Source: Pelodera strongyloides | Taxonomy: Eukaryota > Nematoda > Chromadorea > Rhabditida > Rhabditidae | NCBI GenBank assembly: GCA_036852015.1 | Contig: JAANDG010000329.1 | Location: 1 to 64,000, forward strand | Reading direction: 5' to 3' | DNA length: 64,000 nucleotides | Shown: positions 39,901 through 49,951 of the stretch, piece by piece | How the letters are laid out: each line of letters opens with the position of its first letter | How positions within the stretch are numbered: the first letter of the stretch is position 1 | Program-made: the position numbers and the translations under genes | The notes under the pieces: generated by a model | What the model was told of the DNA's origin: nothing | The model's input: the letters and a program-made list of their open reading frames with translations, nothing else | Database searches by the model: none

Positions 39901-42900
39901 TCATTTACAAGTTTACTAGTGCAAATTGACAGCCCCTATGCTACTGACTGTCAATGTGGTCCTTATTTCCCAAGTAGCCGTTTAGTTTTCATCATCGACT
40001 CTCACTTTCAGTAACCCTTTTATGGGTTTCATTTATTACTAAAGATACATAAGTACGTGGTAAGGGTGTGGGGTGACAAATTTACGTAAACCAGGGGAGC
40101 GTGAGTTAAATTTACGCTCACTGCCTCGGGGTGTTGTTCATTTTATTTTCGGATTTTTGTTTACGACGTAGGCGAAAAGAGCCCTAGTGACGACTAGTGT
40201 GCCCATATAAATGCTCGCACAGAGAACGTTCAACTTCAAGACGCATTTTAATTTAAATACTCAGGCCCACGATAAATCAGATTTCTGACATTTTATTGTT
40301 TGGCGTAATAACAAAACAAGTATACATAATAATAATTAACCTTCGAGCTGAAAGCTGGATATAATTCCGTATGTACGGTTCCGCATAAAAACCTTTTCGA
40401 AGACGTAAAACTGCTATAATTTACAATTGGGAGTTTTAAATTAAGAGCCTTACCCAAAGCCTTACCCAAATTCAACAACTTTAAACTCTGGCCATAAGAG
40501 AAAAATTATATTACATAAATTCGATTGCGAGTGTCAAGGCCAAATTCAATCATGGACATGGAAACTAAATTCAATTGGTGTTAGCTTTTCATTCAGTGAA
40601 AATCAGCTGTCTTTTCACTGAGATATGATCAATCACTAACATCCAAATGATTTATGGAAACTCCAAATGTACTGCGCAAAAAGTTTTTACAGTTTTATCT
40701 ATTTTTAGAGAATTTATATTTACAGTTTTCCCAAGTTAATGTTTTGAAAACATTACATTTGCATGGCACAGATATTGGCTACTTTTCTACTGCTCCATGT
40801 TTTCTACAGGCTATTGTGCTTAGAATAGCCCGTATTCTCGGGTCGACGGAAACGTTCCATTTGGGAAATCCTTTGTATGCAAATTTCTCGACTATCTAGG
40901 CTAGCTGGAGGAAAATAATTTGCATACGAATGAGCTCCCAAATTGTACTTTGTGAGTAGGTGGATAACACACCGTACACCACTCTCCTCTCGCTGCGATT
41001 CAAACTTGGATGCGCAGGTCATCCGCGCATACTGTAGCGATCCCTCGTTGCGAGCAAATCGCATTTTGTTCTTCATCTAGGCTTTTGACGCCTAGGGTTT
41101 ACGTCAAATTTTTTTCGGAAGTATTTCTTCCTATTTATGTTTATTAATTTTTCTACGATATTCATATTCTACGGCAGTTGAAGGACGACGCTATTTTCTC
41201 CGGCTATCGAAGTGCCACGTTCGTTTTTACCATTTTATTATAAATTCATATTTGCTCATTTACCACTTTCTTTGTTTATAAAAAGGCAATTTACGTGTCA
41301 TTATCGCCTTATAAGGTAAAAGGGCCAGTTTTAGTAATTTTATCTGCTAAAAGGAACACAAAAATAGTTGTTTCCTTCCTTTCAAATAAGATTGAATCGG
41401 GCCTTTACATTCTTGGGTGCTACTGCCGTTGGGGGGGGGGCACCAAATTTTTTTTGTAAAGGGCTAGCCGATCGAGCTTAAACTTCACCCAGATGGATAA
41501 CAGGCCATGCCGAATCGATCTACGCTATCAGTATTATCAAATTATCGATTTATTGATTTTTTTTTCAAAATTTTTTTCAGCTCCAAAAAGGGTTCTGGTC
41601 ACCCAATTTCGCTGAACCTTCTTCCCAAGGGGGTAACTGACCCCACACTGATTACTAACAATCGATCTAAGCCAAAATGTTCGGTCAAATCATCTATTTA
41701 TTGATTTTCCGTCTTCAGGGGTACACCCGGCTAGTCGTAAACCACAATCAATCAGTAGAATTTAAAGAATAGGCACTTTGAGGGCTTGTCACAGTCATGA
41801 ACATGCACTGCGTTTCCTTTCCACTCTACAAGCCCCTCGATGCATCCTCTCCTTACCACTCTGAACATGAACTGAAGCCTTATATAGACTCTAGGCTTTA
41901 CTTGAAAATCAATAAATAGAAAACAGACAGAAAACATTGGCTTTAACTATTTAGATCAGTTACGCTTAGTTTCTTACCCCCCTGGGAGGAAGGTTCAGCG
42001 AAATTGGGTGACCAGAACCCTTTTTGGAGCTGAAAAAAATTTAGAAAAAAAAATCAATAAATCGATAATTTGATAATACTGATGGCGTAGATCGATTCGG
42101 CGTGGCCTGTTATCCATCTGGGTGAAGTTTCAGTCCGATCGGAGCACCCCTTCAAAAAAAATTTGGTGCCCCCCCCCAACGGCAGTAGCACCCATTCTTG
42201 TTGCAACATTGATTGTCTGGCCTCGCCATATTTTAACAGGTTTATACTTCATCTATCCATCGAGGAATACGCTGGGTTTTTACGCCGGAATTTGACAGTG
42301 GGCGACGGCGCTGCTCACGAAGCAGAGTAATATTTTCGCGGGTCAGTGTTATTCGAACGTTATCGCCATGTACAGGTTCAAGTGAACCTTGCTCAAGTGA
42401 GCAATTATTTATACAATTTGTAGCTTCAGAAAACGATTTCTGTCTATTTGCAGTTGCGGTACCATGTTTCCCGCATCGAAGTTTTTGATTTTTTTCTTTT
42501 CTTTGGCCTTGCTCAAGTGAGCATGATCTCAAGTGAGATTTGGGACAGTTTTTACTGTTTTACGCAAGTTCGTTAAGTTGTTCATAGCCAGTGGTTCCGA
42601 TAAGATATGTTTTACGGATTACGTTTTATGCAATCCCATTCTGTCTGCTCAAGCGAGCCCTACCAGACACACGAAAGAATAAGCAAAGAGAGACGAATGA
42701 TTATATGTCCGGGGAATAACCGAGTTATGTTGTTCTTCATTTTCCAGGTTGCAAAGCTTGCCTATTCTTTCTGCACCGTTATTGGAGTTCATTTTGGACC
42801 ACTGTTCATTTTGGATTTTGGTGCGTCGTGGATGGTTTGGACCGTTGTGTTGGTCTATTGGGACAAAATTGCAATTCCAATTGTGGTACCATATGTGCCG

Positions 42901-45900
42901 TTTCAAAATTTGGTTTTTGGCCTTGTTCAAGCGAGCATGATCTCAAATCTCAAGCGAGATTTTGGCTGGTTTACGCGAGCGTATTAACTCGTTCGTCTCC
43001 AACGAGTTCCGATAAGAAAGCGCATAATGTCTACTGCAGTCCCATTTCGTCGGCTCAAGCGAGCCCTCCCAGGCTCATGAATAAAGAAAGTTGAAATATA
43101 TAATTCCTGGGAAATAACTAGTTATTTCGTCCTTCACTTTTTCAGTTTACGAAGCCTGCGTATTCCTTGTTGACCGAGGTGGAGTTCATTTGGGACCACT
43201 GTGGAGGCGTTTTGGACCCATGTGAAGATGGCTGTTGGTACGGAAACCCAACCGTCGACATCGTTATTGTATTAATGCCTTATTGTGTACAGCTAATTAG
43301 CTGGTTTACTTGCTCCCGGTAGTACTATTTGTATGGAGCTTCCATATTGTTCATTAACTTGTATGAAGATGCTTTATGGCTAGACAGCTTGATATATTCT
43401 GTTGATTTATGAACTGTGTAAAGCTACTAAATCAAGATTTTACATTTGTCCGCAGAACCATTGGCATCGAAGTCACTTTTGGTGTCAGCCGCTCATTTTT
43501 CTCACTGTTGTTCATGTCTGACCTAGCTCGTCAATTGCATAGGCCGTATATGAAACGTGCCCGTTTACGGTGTTTACTAGAGAATGCGAGGAGATGGATT
43601 CCCGATTAATAAACATTATTTCTGTGAAAATCAGCACACATACAAATATATTGTCATATTCATATCCAGTGATATTTTATATTTTCGCCTCGACGTTGAG
43701 AGACAGCCAAGCATGAGTTCTTTAGACGTTAATGTATTTCATTCCATGCCGGGGACGTCCTTTTTCTAATGTCAGAAAAAGAGCTTTGGGCCTTTATCTC
43801 AAGCGTGATGTAACAGACTCTCGTACATATTCCAATTCCTGAAAGGTCGAAAAGGGTCTCGGGTGACTTGGAGTTTTAACATCGCTCAAATCACGCTCCA
43901 CCGTATGATGCGCTGGCGGGGCCCATTCGAATTCACTCTGGGATTCATTGGTTAGAATTGCGACTGTAATTCTCTATTGTGAGCTGCGATTTTTCTTTTT
44001 GCCAACCTATTCGAACTTGTGTTTCTTTTTGTTCGAAATTGATCGAACTTGTGTTTCTTTGGAATAGTCAAGGAGCTGAAGATGGGGGTATAATGGAATG
44101 AGGAATTGTGATAAGCACGATCGGTTTCCGGCAACTTTGTCTTGCGTGTCGAGAATTTGCTTTTCCGGTATACTCTATAGTTCTCATGCGTGTAAGAGGA
44201 ATCTATCGTTAGTTCAAATTTTGCGGCAAGCCCAGTTCCTACGATATATGACGCATGCTAGGGTGTTTGGGCATGCTAGATTCTGTTTTTCTCTGGCTTT
44301 AATTTGGGCGCAAAGTCTACAGTATCTCGGTCGGAAAAATCGGAACTAATTTGAATGTGCCGGAGGTTATAATAGCGGTTTTTCCAGTATGCTTTGGGCT
44401 TCTCACAGGTGGAAGAGGAGGTTATCGGTAGTTCAAACTGCGCAACAGACCCAGCTGCGCACCACACAACACATCTACCGGGTTCTGAACACTCGAGATT
44501 CTAGTTTCTCTATTGTTACAATCGCTCAACTGCTCTTCAGCGCTTCGGTCAGTAAAAGAAAAAGAATAACTGTGTTGGCTATGCAGGAGTTAGTAACGGC
44601 AGCCAAGTAAGACTGTAGTTGGAACATTCCGTGTCACGGCTCGGGTAAATTGCCGCCGGGCCCGGGCATCAATTACGGTTTATGTCGTCCTAAGTCTCAA
44701 GGGAAAATGATCGCACGGAACGAGTGTGTATGATTACGTTAACGCGTCTGGAATTCCCATTGGACTACACAATTAGCACTTTGTTGAGGCATTGGGAAGG
44801 AAGGTTGCCTTGAAATTAAGAACATTAGCAGAAAAATCTCGCCGACGCCGAGATCACGTACATTTCTTTCCCATATATTATGTAATTTCGTATTACTCGA
44901 ATAAAACCAATGGAGTCTCGATCCACCAGGTGATTCGTCACCATTATTAGTAGATGTTTGCCTGTGGAGGAAAGTTGGACTCGTTGCGTTTTTCGGTAAC
45001 GCTGGATATCATCCTTGCCGAGGTTGAGGAATGATTGTGGCGTTTCCGGCCTACCGTTACAGGTTCTATATCATAGAGAAACGGCTTCATCTATGCACCT
45101 CAGTTGTTAACTTGTGCTATTATAGCTCTAGCAAGCAAGACATACCGGGAAAAATCAGATGACAAATCCGGGAAAAATCTTTGTTTTGATAACCCTCTGG
45201 GCTTTGTGGTTCTACCAATTACACCGAATAAATGATTGAATATAAAGCTTGTTTACGTATCGATGTTATGAAGGTGTGTTATCCACTGTATCGCAAAGGG
45301 AGGTTTTCATGTAATGCAATGTAATGAAAATTGTACTTTGTGAGTAGGTGGATAACACACCGTACACCACTCTCCTCTCGCTGCGATTCAAACTTGGATG
45401 CGCAGGTCATCCGCGCATACTGTAGCGATCCCTCGTTGCGAGCAAATCGCATTTTGTTCTTCATCTAGGCTTTTGACGCCTAGGGTCCCACCTCCGCCCC
45501 TGTGACAAGGTTCACCACCAAAAAAAAAAAAAAAAAAAAAAACGGTTAAGAAACTTAGCAACATATCGGACGCATAGACAAAGGCTAGGATATAAGGATG
45601 TCTTGAATTCGGATTAATTTTCCGCCACCTCTAGACACACCGCTAGTAAACGTGTGTATCTTCAGAATTGGTAAGTTTAGGGGTTTTATAGGTCTTCTGT
45701 CTCTCAACCTTTTGTATAAATTGTATTGGTCGTTGTCGGCGGATTATATCGTACTTTATCTCTTGGTCTCTTATTTGCCCTTTCCACAGTGTTCAGGGTG
45801 GGTGCTCTCATGTCTGGTAATATTATTTGTTCTGTTCCTTCGTATGTGTCTAATTTCAATTTGTAGGCTTACAAAATTCACGCTATCGGGTTTTTCTTAA

Positions 45901-47113
45901 TGTTTACGGTATTTACCCTCATAGTTGGTTTAAAGAAGTTCTTGCTTGTTACCATTGGATGTATATATATGCTTGTTGATGTCTATTCATGGAATAATAT
46001 AATGTGTGTGTTGTATGTGACGTATCCCTAGAGTTAAAATTGCTGTAAAAACCAATTACACCGAATAAATGATTGAATATAAAGCTTGTTTACGTATCGA
46101 TGTTATGAAGGTGTGTTATCCACTGTATCGCAAAGGGAGGTTTTCATGTAATGCAATGTAATGAAAACGGAACATTCCCGTCGACCCGAGAATACGGGCT
46201 AATGAGTCTACTGTGCTCTGATAGTGACGTAAAATACAAATTCAAGATGGAAACTGGAAAAAAGGGCTCTCTGATGTATTCATTTTCTGGTTGATCGACG
46301 CTTTATTGGTGTGCTTTCTCTTCATAGTTTTGCAAAAATTGCCAATATCGAGTGGCTTATCCACTAAAAGCCATTTGCGGCGCTGCGATATTTTATTGTA
46401 GCGCATAAGGTTTCCTGCGGGTGGAGGGTATTCACTGTGCTAGTTTTTGAGCACCTGTTGTAATAGCTTTACTTTTACCTAAGCCCACTCGTTCAGTTCT
46501 TATCTCGTGGCCCATTTTTGAGGTAACAATACAATATCGCCCACATATCATACGATCGCGGCAAATATTTGCAAAACTTGAAATGCCTGACACCATTACC
46601 TATACATTACGCTTGATTTCCATTGTTTTATTATCAAATCACCTGTTTGCTAATCAACGACAACACGACGAGTTATATACTACTTTCTTTTCATCATTTC
46701 ATTGTGATGCACACCCTGTGGTGTTATTTAATAAATAAATAAATAAACCCAAACTAGGTTAGCACTAACGAAGGATGTGTGTGTACGTGTGTAGTAATAT
46801 AATTAGCCTCACGCGAAGAGGTATGAATGCATTTTTGTACTACTACAAAACAAACCTTTTAGCCTGTGTATTACCTTTGTCACTGTACCGTGAAAATATT
46901 TAAATTGGTGCCAAAATTATGGTTTTATAAATATTGATGAAGATCCACCTTCACTCATATAAAATATTCACACACTTTTTAAGTTCTACTTGATTTTCAA
47001 GAAGCGTGCATAAAATTCAAGGCTCTTTAATAATTAATAGAACTTCAAAACATGCATAAATATGTTATAAGAGTCTAATAAATTTTTTGCAATAGAAATA
47101 GAGAGAGAGAAAG

Positions 47114-47162
<49 letters not shown>

Positions 47163-47538
47163 GAGAGAGAAGGACAGCGAGAGATACGGAGTATTTTGTG
47201 CTACACCCAACATCCTCGATACAAACTTGCAATTGTAGTAGAGTAATGGACCACAAAAAGTACTATAAACAGGATTCTAATTTTGAATGACAGCAAAGTA
47301 CAGTATACATCATCAAATTCGTCACAACGAGATTTCAATTGGACAATCACTAATGGAAATTTTGTATCCTGTGCCCTTTCTGCACAGAAGGTCACCCATG
47401 TTGCATTGAAAACCACGTGTAATACCTCTTTAAACAACTCACCCTCGGGTAGACTCCTGGGGGGACTTGGATCTTTGCTTTATCAGCGTAGGCTAGGCAA
47501 AGGCCTGCCGCAAGTAGTAGGAGCGCGTACAGGCTCAT
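36988..47538 (-). CDS. Peptidylglycine alpha-hydroxylating monooxygenase (PHM), monofunctional
   Basis: Copper- and ascorbate-dependent enzyme of the secretory pathway that hydroxylates the alpha carbon of C-terminal glycine, the first step of neuropeptide amidation. Exons: 47443-47538, 39750-39807, 39517-39604, 39153-39271, 38923-39010, 38412-38509, 37947-38059, 37653-37774, 37298-37397, 36988-37074, giving 322 residues. Residues 1-18 form a signal peptide (MSLYALLLL...AYA). Known copper ligands are all visible: the CuA pair H64-H65 in NAHH, H140 in QVHY, CuB H205 and H207 in THTH, and M282 in DEMCNYY (rat H107, H108, H172, H242, H244, M314). The conserved FGC and nearby cysteines remain. 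The stop codon follows the PHM core, with no lyase (PAL) domain, as in PHM-only genes of insects and nematodes. AATAAA lies about 20 nt after the stop. Intron 1 is about 7.6 kb and holds nested mobile DNA; the others are under 500 bp. Confidence 0.93.
38181..38262 (-). pseudogene. tRNA-like segment with internal 17-bp duplication
   Basis: On the minus strand, TTAAGTGGTTAGAGC and GGTTCGAAACTC resemble A and B boxes. Between them a segment including AGCGTTGACACTGA is present twice in tandem. It lies in a PHM intron. Confidence 0.45.
38294..38352. repeat. GA-rich microsatellite, PHM intron
   Basis: Interrupted GA repeat next to the tRNA-like segment at 38181-38262. Confidence 0.8.
38538..38710. 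mobile_element. MITE family C, PHM intron
   Basis: TTTTAAAGCGGTATAACAACC left end and CCGTTATATCGCTTTAAA right end. Internal sequence resembles family A (CTGCGCGATTTCTATTC). The element starts about 26 bp upstream of the acceptor of exon 38412-38509. Confidence 0.85.
41416..42192. mobile_element. Foldback element with 8-bp target duplication (hAT-like)
   Basis: 777 bp with inverted arms of about 220 bp (41416-41637 and 41977-42192) starting GGTGCTACTGCCGTTGG. Arms are roughly 90-95 percent matched, and the loop is unique. Both sides carry CATTCTTG (41408-41415 and 42193-42200), an 8-bp duplication as made by hAT and a few other superfamilies. No transposase frame is visible. Confidence 0.85.
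42374..43065 (+). other. Array of eight small hairpins with AAGT/AAGC loops
   Basis: Eight short perfect or wobble-paired stems share the core (C/T)TC-AAG(T/C)-GA(G/A). Positions: 42374-42389, 42389-42404, 42510-42523, 42526-42539, 42647-42658, 42924-42937, 42947-42960, 43052-43065. Stems differ (AGGTTC/GAACCT, TTGCTC/GAGCAA, ATCTC/GAGAT, GGCTC/GAGCC) but stay complementary. The last six fall into two diverged units about 410 bp apart. Confidence 0.6.
44155..44525. repeat. Two diverged tandem units of about 223 bp in element X
   Basis: Segments near 44165-44260 and 44388-44480 align with shared blocks GAGGA, TATCG, TAGTTCAAA and CCCAG in the same order. They are diverged by roughly a third, so the duplication is old relative to the near-identical element ends. 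Confidence 0.55.
45331..46167. mobile_element. Unclassified element X, copy 2 (0.84 kb)
   Basis: Follows copy 1 directly, head to tail. It shares the 156-bp left end (45331-45486) and 117-bp right end (46051-46167), but the interior is unrelated to copy 1 and includes an A tract at about 45519-45542. The right end can fold: TTTTCAT and ATGAAAA flank GTAATGCAATGTA. Confidence 0.75.
47099..47190. repeat. GA microsatellite, PHM intron 1
   Basis: About 90 bp of GA repeat, with a second shorter one at 47711-47752 outside the coding region. Confidence 0.85.
47278..47434. mobile_element. MITE family D abutting the PHM exon 1 donor
   Basis: The right end AAACCACGTGTAATACC then TCTTTAAA matches family D; the interior contains CCTGTGCCCTTTCTGCACAG. 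The left boundary is uncertain. The right end lies 2 bp from the donor hexamer of exon 47443-47538. Confidence 0.6.
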
Positions 47539-47540
47539 TC

Positions 47541-47543
47541 CTT
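47541..47543 (-). promoter_or_regulatory. Possible 3' splice acceptor 2 nt before the PHM start codon
   Basis: The minus strand reads tctcttattaag, then GA, then the ATG of the signal peptide. This AAG acceptor is weaker than the TTTCAG type, but comparable AAG acceptors occur at coding exons of RMDN, DDX10 and PHM. Confidence 0.4.
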
Positions 47544-47920
47544 AATAAGAGAATAGAGTGTTTGAATACGGCTGTAAGGGGTCTTGATTGGACAAGGGCC
47601 GCCCACGACCGGGCTTTGGGCCCCGGGTTTGGCCCTAGCGGGCGATCGATACGGGGCAGTGGAGGGATATTGGAAGACGTCATCACGTCGCGATAGTGAA
47701 ACAATTCGGAAGAGAGAGATAGAGAGAGAGAGAGAGAGATAGAGAGAGAGACTATTCACGAACGTAATTGAGAACGCAGCTGATATATGAAAAGAATATG
47801 CGTCTAATTTAGGGAGATTCCGATTTCTACCCGGATAAGTCAGTACAGTTTCTTGGAAACGATATTCAGATAAAGCGACGCGCTGCACTTTAAGAATAAG
47901 ACAATAACTTGTTTATTAGT

Positions 47921-47933
47921 CCCCCCCCCCCCC

Positions 47934-47969
<36 letters not shown>
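47921..47969. repeat. 49-bp C tract with one A
   Basis: An almost pure run of C, interrupted once by A at about 47934, ending before GAAAATGCG. The minus strand is a G tract able to form quadruplexes. It lies about 380 bp upstream of the PHM start codon. Confidence 0.9.
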
Positions 47970-47970
<1 letters not shown>

Positions 47971-48618
47971 AAAATGCGAAAATTCAAAGGATATACTTTT
48001 CAGTTACGTTTTCAGCCAGTACTTATTTGAGAATCTCTGTTGACTATTCCGCAATAAAGTTGCAATAGGATTAACTATTCATTGAATCAATCAAGTATTC
48101 AAATAAAAATAAATAAATAAATACAATTGCATGTTTTATTCGTAAAATATGCAAAGTTCTATGCAAATTTTAACTAAACAGAGCTTCCCGATATTCAAAT
48201 GTCATAAATTACGGCGATGGTTAGGGCGCATTCGAGAAGGACATTTTCCGGAAAAGAAAAAGAAAACTTTTGGTTCGAGATGGACTCCGAGAAAAAAAAA
48301 TACATGCAAAATAATTGTCGAAAATGCAAATGTACCGTAATTGAAACTAAAATCAATCGATCATTTGCATGTGTATGCGCGGCAAGTGCATTCTTTTCTG
48401 GTGGTCCATCTCGAACCAAAAGTTTTCTTTTTCTTTTCCGGAAAAAGTAGGAAAATGTCTATCTCGAATGCGTCCTTAGTTATCACGTATCACCTAACAA
48501 TCTGAAAAGTAAAGTAAAATCTTATTATATAAAACAACAATTTCTGTCTGTTTGTGAAGCTTCACGCTACGAAAATATGCATTTCAGGAGCTTGGATATA
48601 AGATATAAGTAGGCCAAC

Positions 48619-48651
48619 GCTAAGCCTAAGCCTAAGCCTAAGCCTAAGCTT
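48619..48651. repeat. Interstitial TTAGGC telomere-type repeat
   Basis: Four consecutive GCCTAA units on the plus strand (TTAGGC on the minus strand) with partial units at both ends. TTAGGC is the nematode telomere unit. Two-unit copies occur near 3531-3543 and 15163-15177. Confidence 0.85.
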
Positions 48652-49057
48652 CTTCAAGCGATGTACTTTCGTGTATTATTGCGTAAACCTTGGAATAATA
48701 CGTTTCAGGAAGTATGCAGTATTATTTGTAAATGCAAAGTCGCCTCAGGCGGCGGAAGCCGACTGGTGTATGAAATAAACGGATCACAGTAACTACCGTA
48801 GTAGTGCACACATAGCATAAACATTAAAAACATTCAAATCAATCAGCGACGTATATATTTGTGCACTTTTATCTGATTAGATCTCCGCCAGTTTCTTACT
48901 AATGTTAATTTAAAACGAGTTTTTCCGGAATTTTACAGTCTCGAATCTACTCATACCAAATTGACAAAACAAGTTTTCAAAGGTAAATGGTATACCCTTT
49001 AAAAATACACCAGACTTCATTTACCATTCTCTCGCGATATCTTCATTTCTTTATACC

Positions 49058-49315
49058 TTTCTCTCTACGTCGATATATCTCTATCCCTAACCCTCTCTCT
49101 CCCTCTCTCTCCCTCTCTCTCCCTAACCCTCTCTCTCTCCCCCTCTCCCTCTCCCCCCTCTCTCTCTCTCCCGCTCTCTCCTCCCTCTCTCTCCTCCCTC
49201 TCTCTCTCCTCTCCTCCTCTCCCTCTCTCTCTCCCTAACCTCTCTCCTCTCTCTCCCCCCTCCTCTCCCCCCCTCTCTCTCTCCCTCTCCCCCTCTCTCT
49301 CTCTCTCTCTCTCTC
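49058..49315. repeat. CT-rich microsatellite, about 260 bp
   Basis: CTCTCTCC and CCCTAACC variants. The CCCTAA pieces resemble telomere words but are part of the pyrimidine run. Confidence 0.85.
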
Positions 49316-49790
49316 AAAAACACCACAAACTTTATTAAAAAATTTTTATTTATCGTTCGACAGAAAAGTAAAGGTTTTTTAGTTAAACCAATTTAAAAGT
49401 ACAAGCACAGGCAACATTGGTATAATAGACCAGCAAATGAAAAACAAATAACAAAAAGCATATGTCTGAAGGCGGTAATGTAAATAATATACGCTTGAAA
49501 GTTAGTTTAGATATATAAAATATGTACAAGGCTGAAAAATCAAATATGATTTTCTAGAACGAAAAGACCTCCGCGTAACAATGCTGAATATTAGCAAACC
49601 TAGCGTTACATAATGTATATAAAACCATATAATTTCAGTAAATTATATTATATGTATGCGAGAAGAAGTAGACAAAATTACTTATTAAAAACTTGGTCGC
49701 TTATTTGAAAATTGAGGAAAGATTAATAAAAGCAAGGAAATTTACAGTGAGCACTCACAATGGTGATCGACATCAGTATGTTAATAAAAT

Positions 49791-49951
49791 TTAAAGTGGT
49801 ATTGCACGCGGTTCGTGAAACCTATTCTGAAAAGTGCGTTCTCATCTCATATGCTGTTTTCCACGCTCATTGTGCCGAAAGGGCACAGGGCAGAATTTGC
49901 TTTCAGTTATTCACCGCATGTTTCGTAAATCACATGCAATACCGCTTTAAA
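49791..49951. mobile_element. MITE family D, intergenic
   Basis: TTAAAGTGGTATTGCACGCG left end and CATGCAATACCGCTTTAA right end. The interior contains GTGCCGAAAGGGCACAGGGC, shared with other family D copies. Confidence 0.8.

Larger units (their letters stand above)
40943..45330. mobile_element. Unclassified element X, copy 1 (4.4 kb)
   Basis: Starts TTGTACTTTGTGAGTAGG and ends GTAATGCAATGTAATG plus AAAA. The first 156 bp and last 117 bp match copy 2. A 14-bp motif GTGGATAACACACC occurs near the left end (40960-40973) and, inverted, near the right end. No reading frame resembles a transposase, Rep/helicase or reverse transcriptase. The interior carries a foldback element, a hairpin array and diverged tandem units. 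The termini do not fit a superfamily I can name. Confidence 0.75.
40824..46201. mobile_element. MITE family E interrupted by a 5.2-kb insertion
   Basis: The left part (40824-40942) runs from AATAGCCCGTATTCTCGG through GAGCTCCCAAA. The rest of the same element (CGGAACATTCCCGTCGAC... to CGGGCTA) resumes at 46168-46201. Comparison with 53546-53696 shows the break falls inside CCCAAACGG. The whole lies in PHM intron 1. Confidence 0.88.

Noticed and set aside
42607..42987. 126-residue plus-strand frame in element X
   Set aside because: It lies across two diverged tandem units with hairpins and has no similarity I recognise; the second unit does not preserve the frame.
40943..46167. Helitron or LTR retrotransposon call for element X
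   Set aside because: No TC/CTRR termini, no long terminal direct repeats within one copy and no Rep, helicase, integrase or reverse transcriptase frame.
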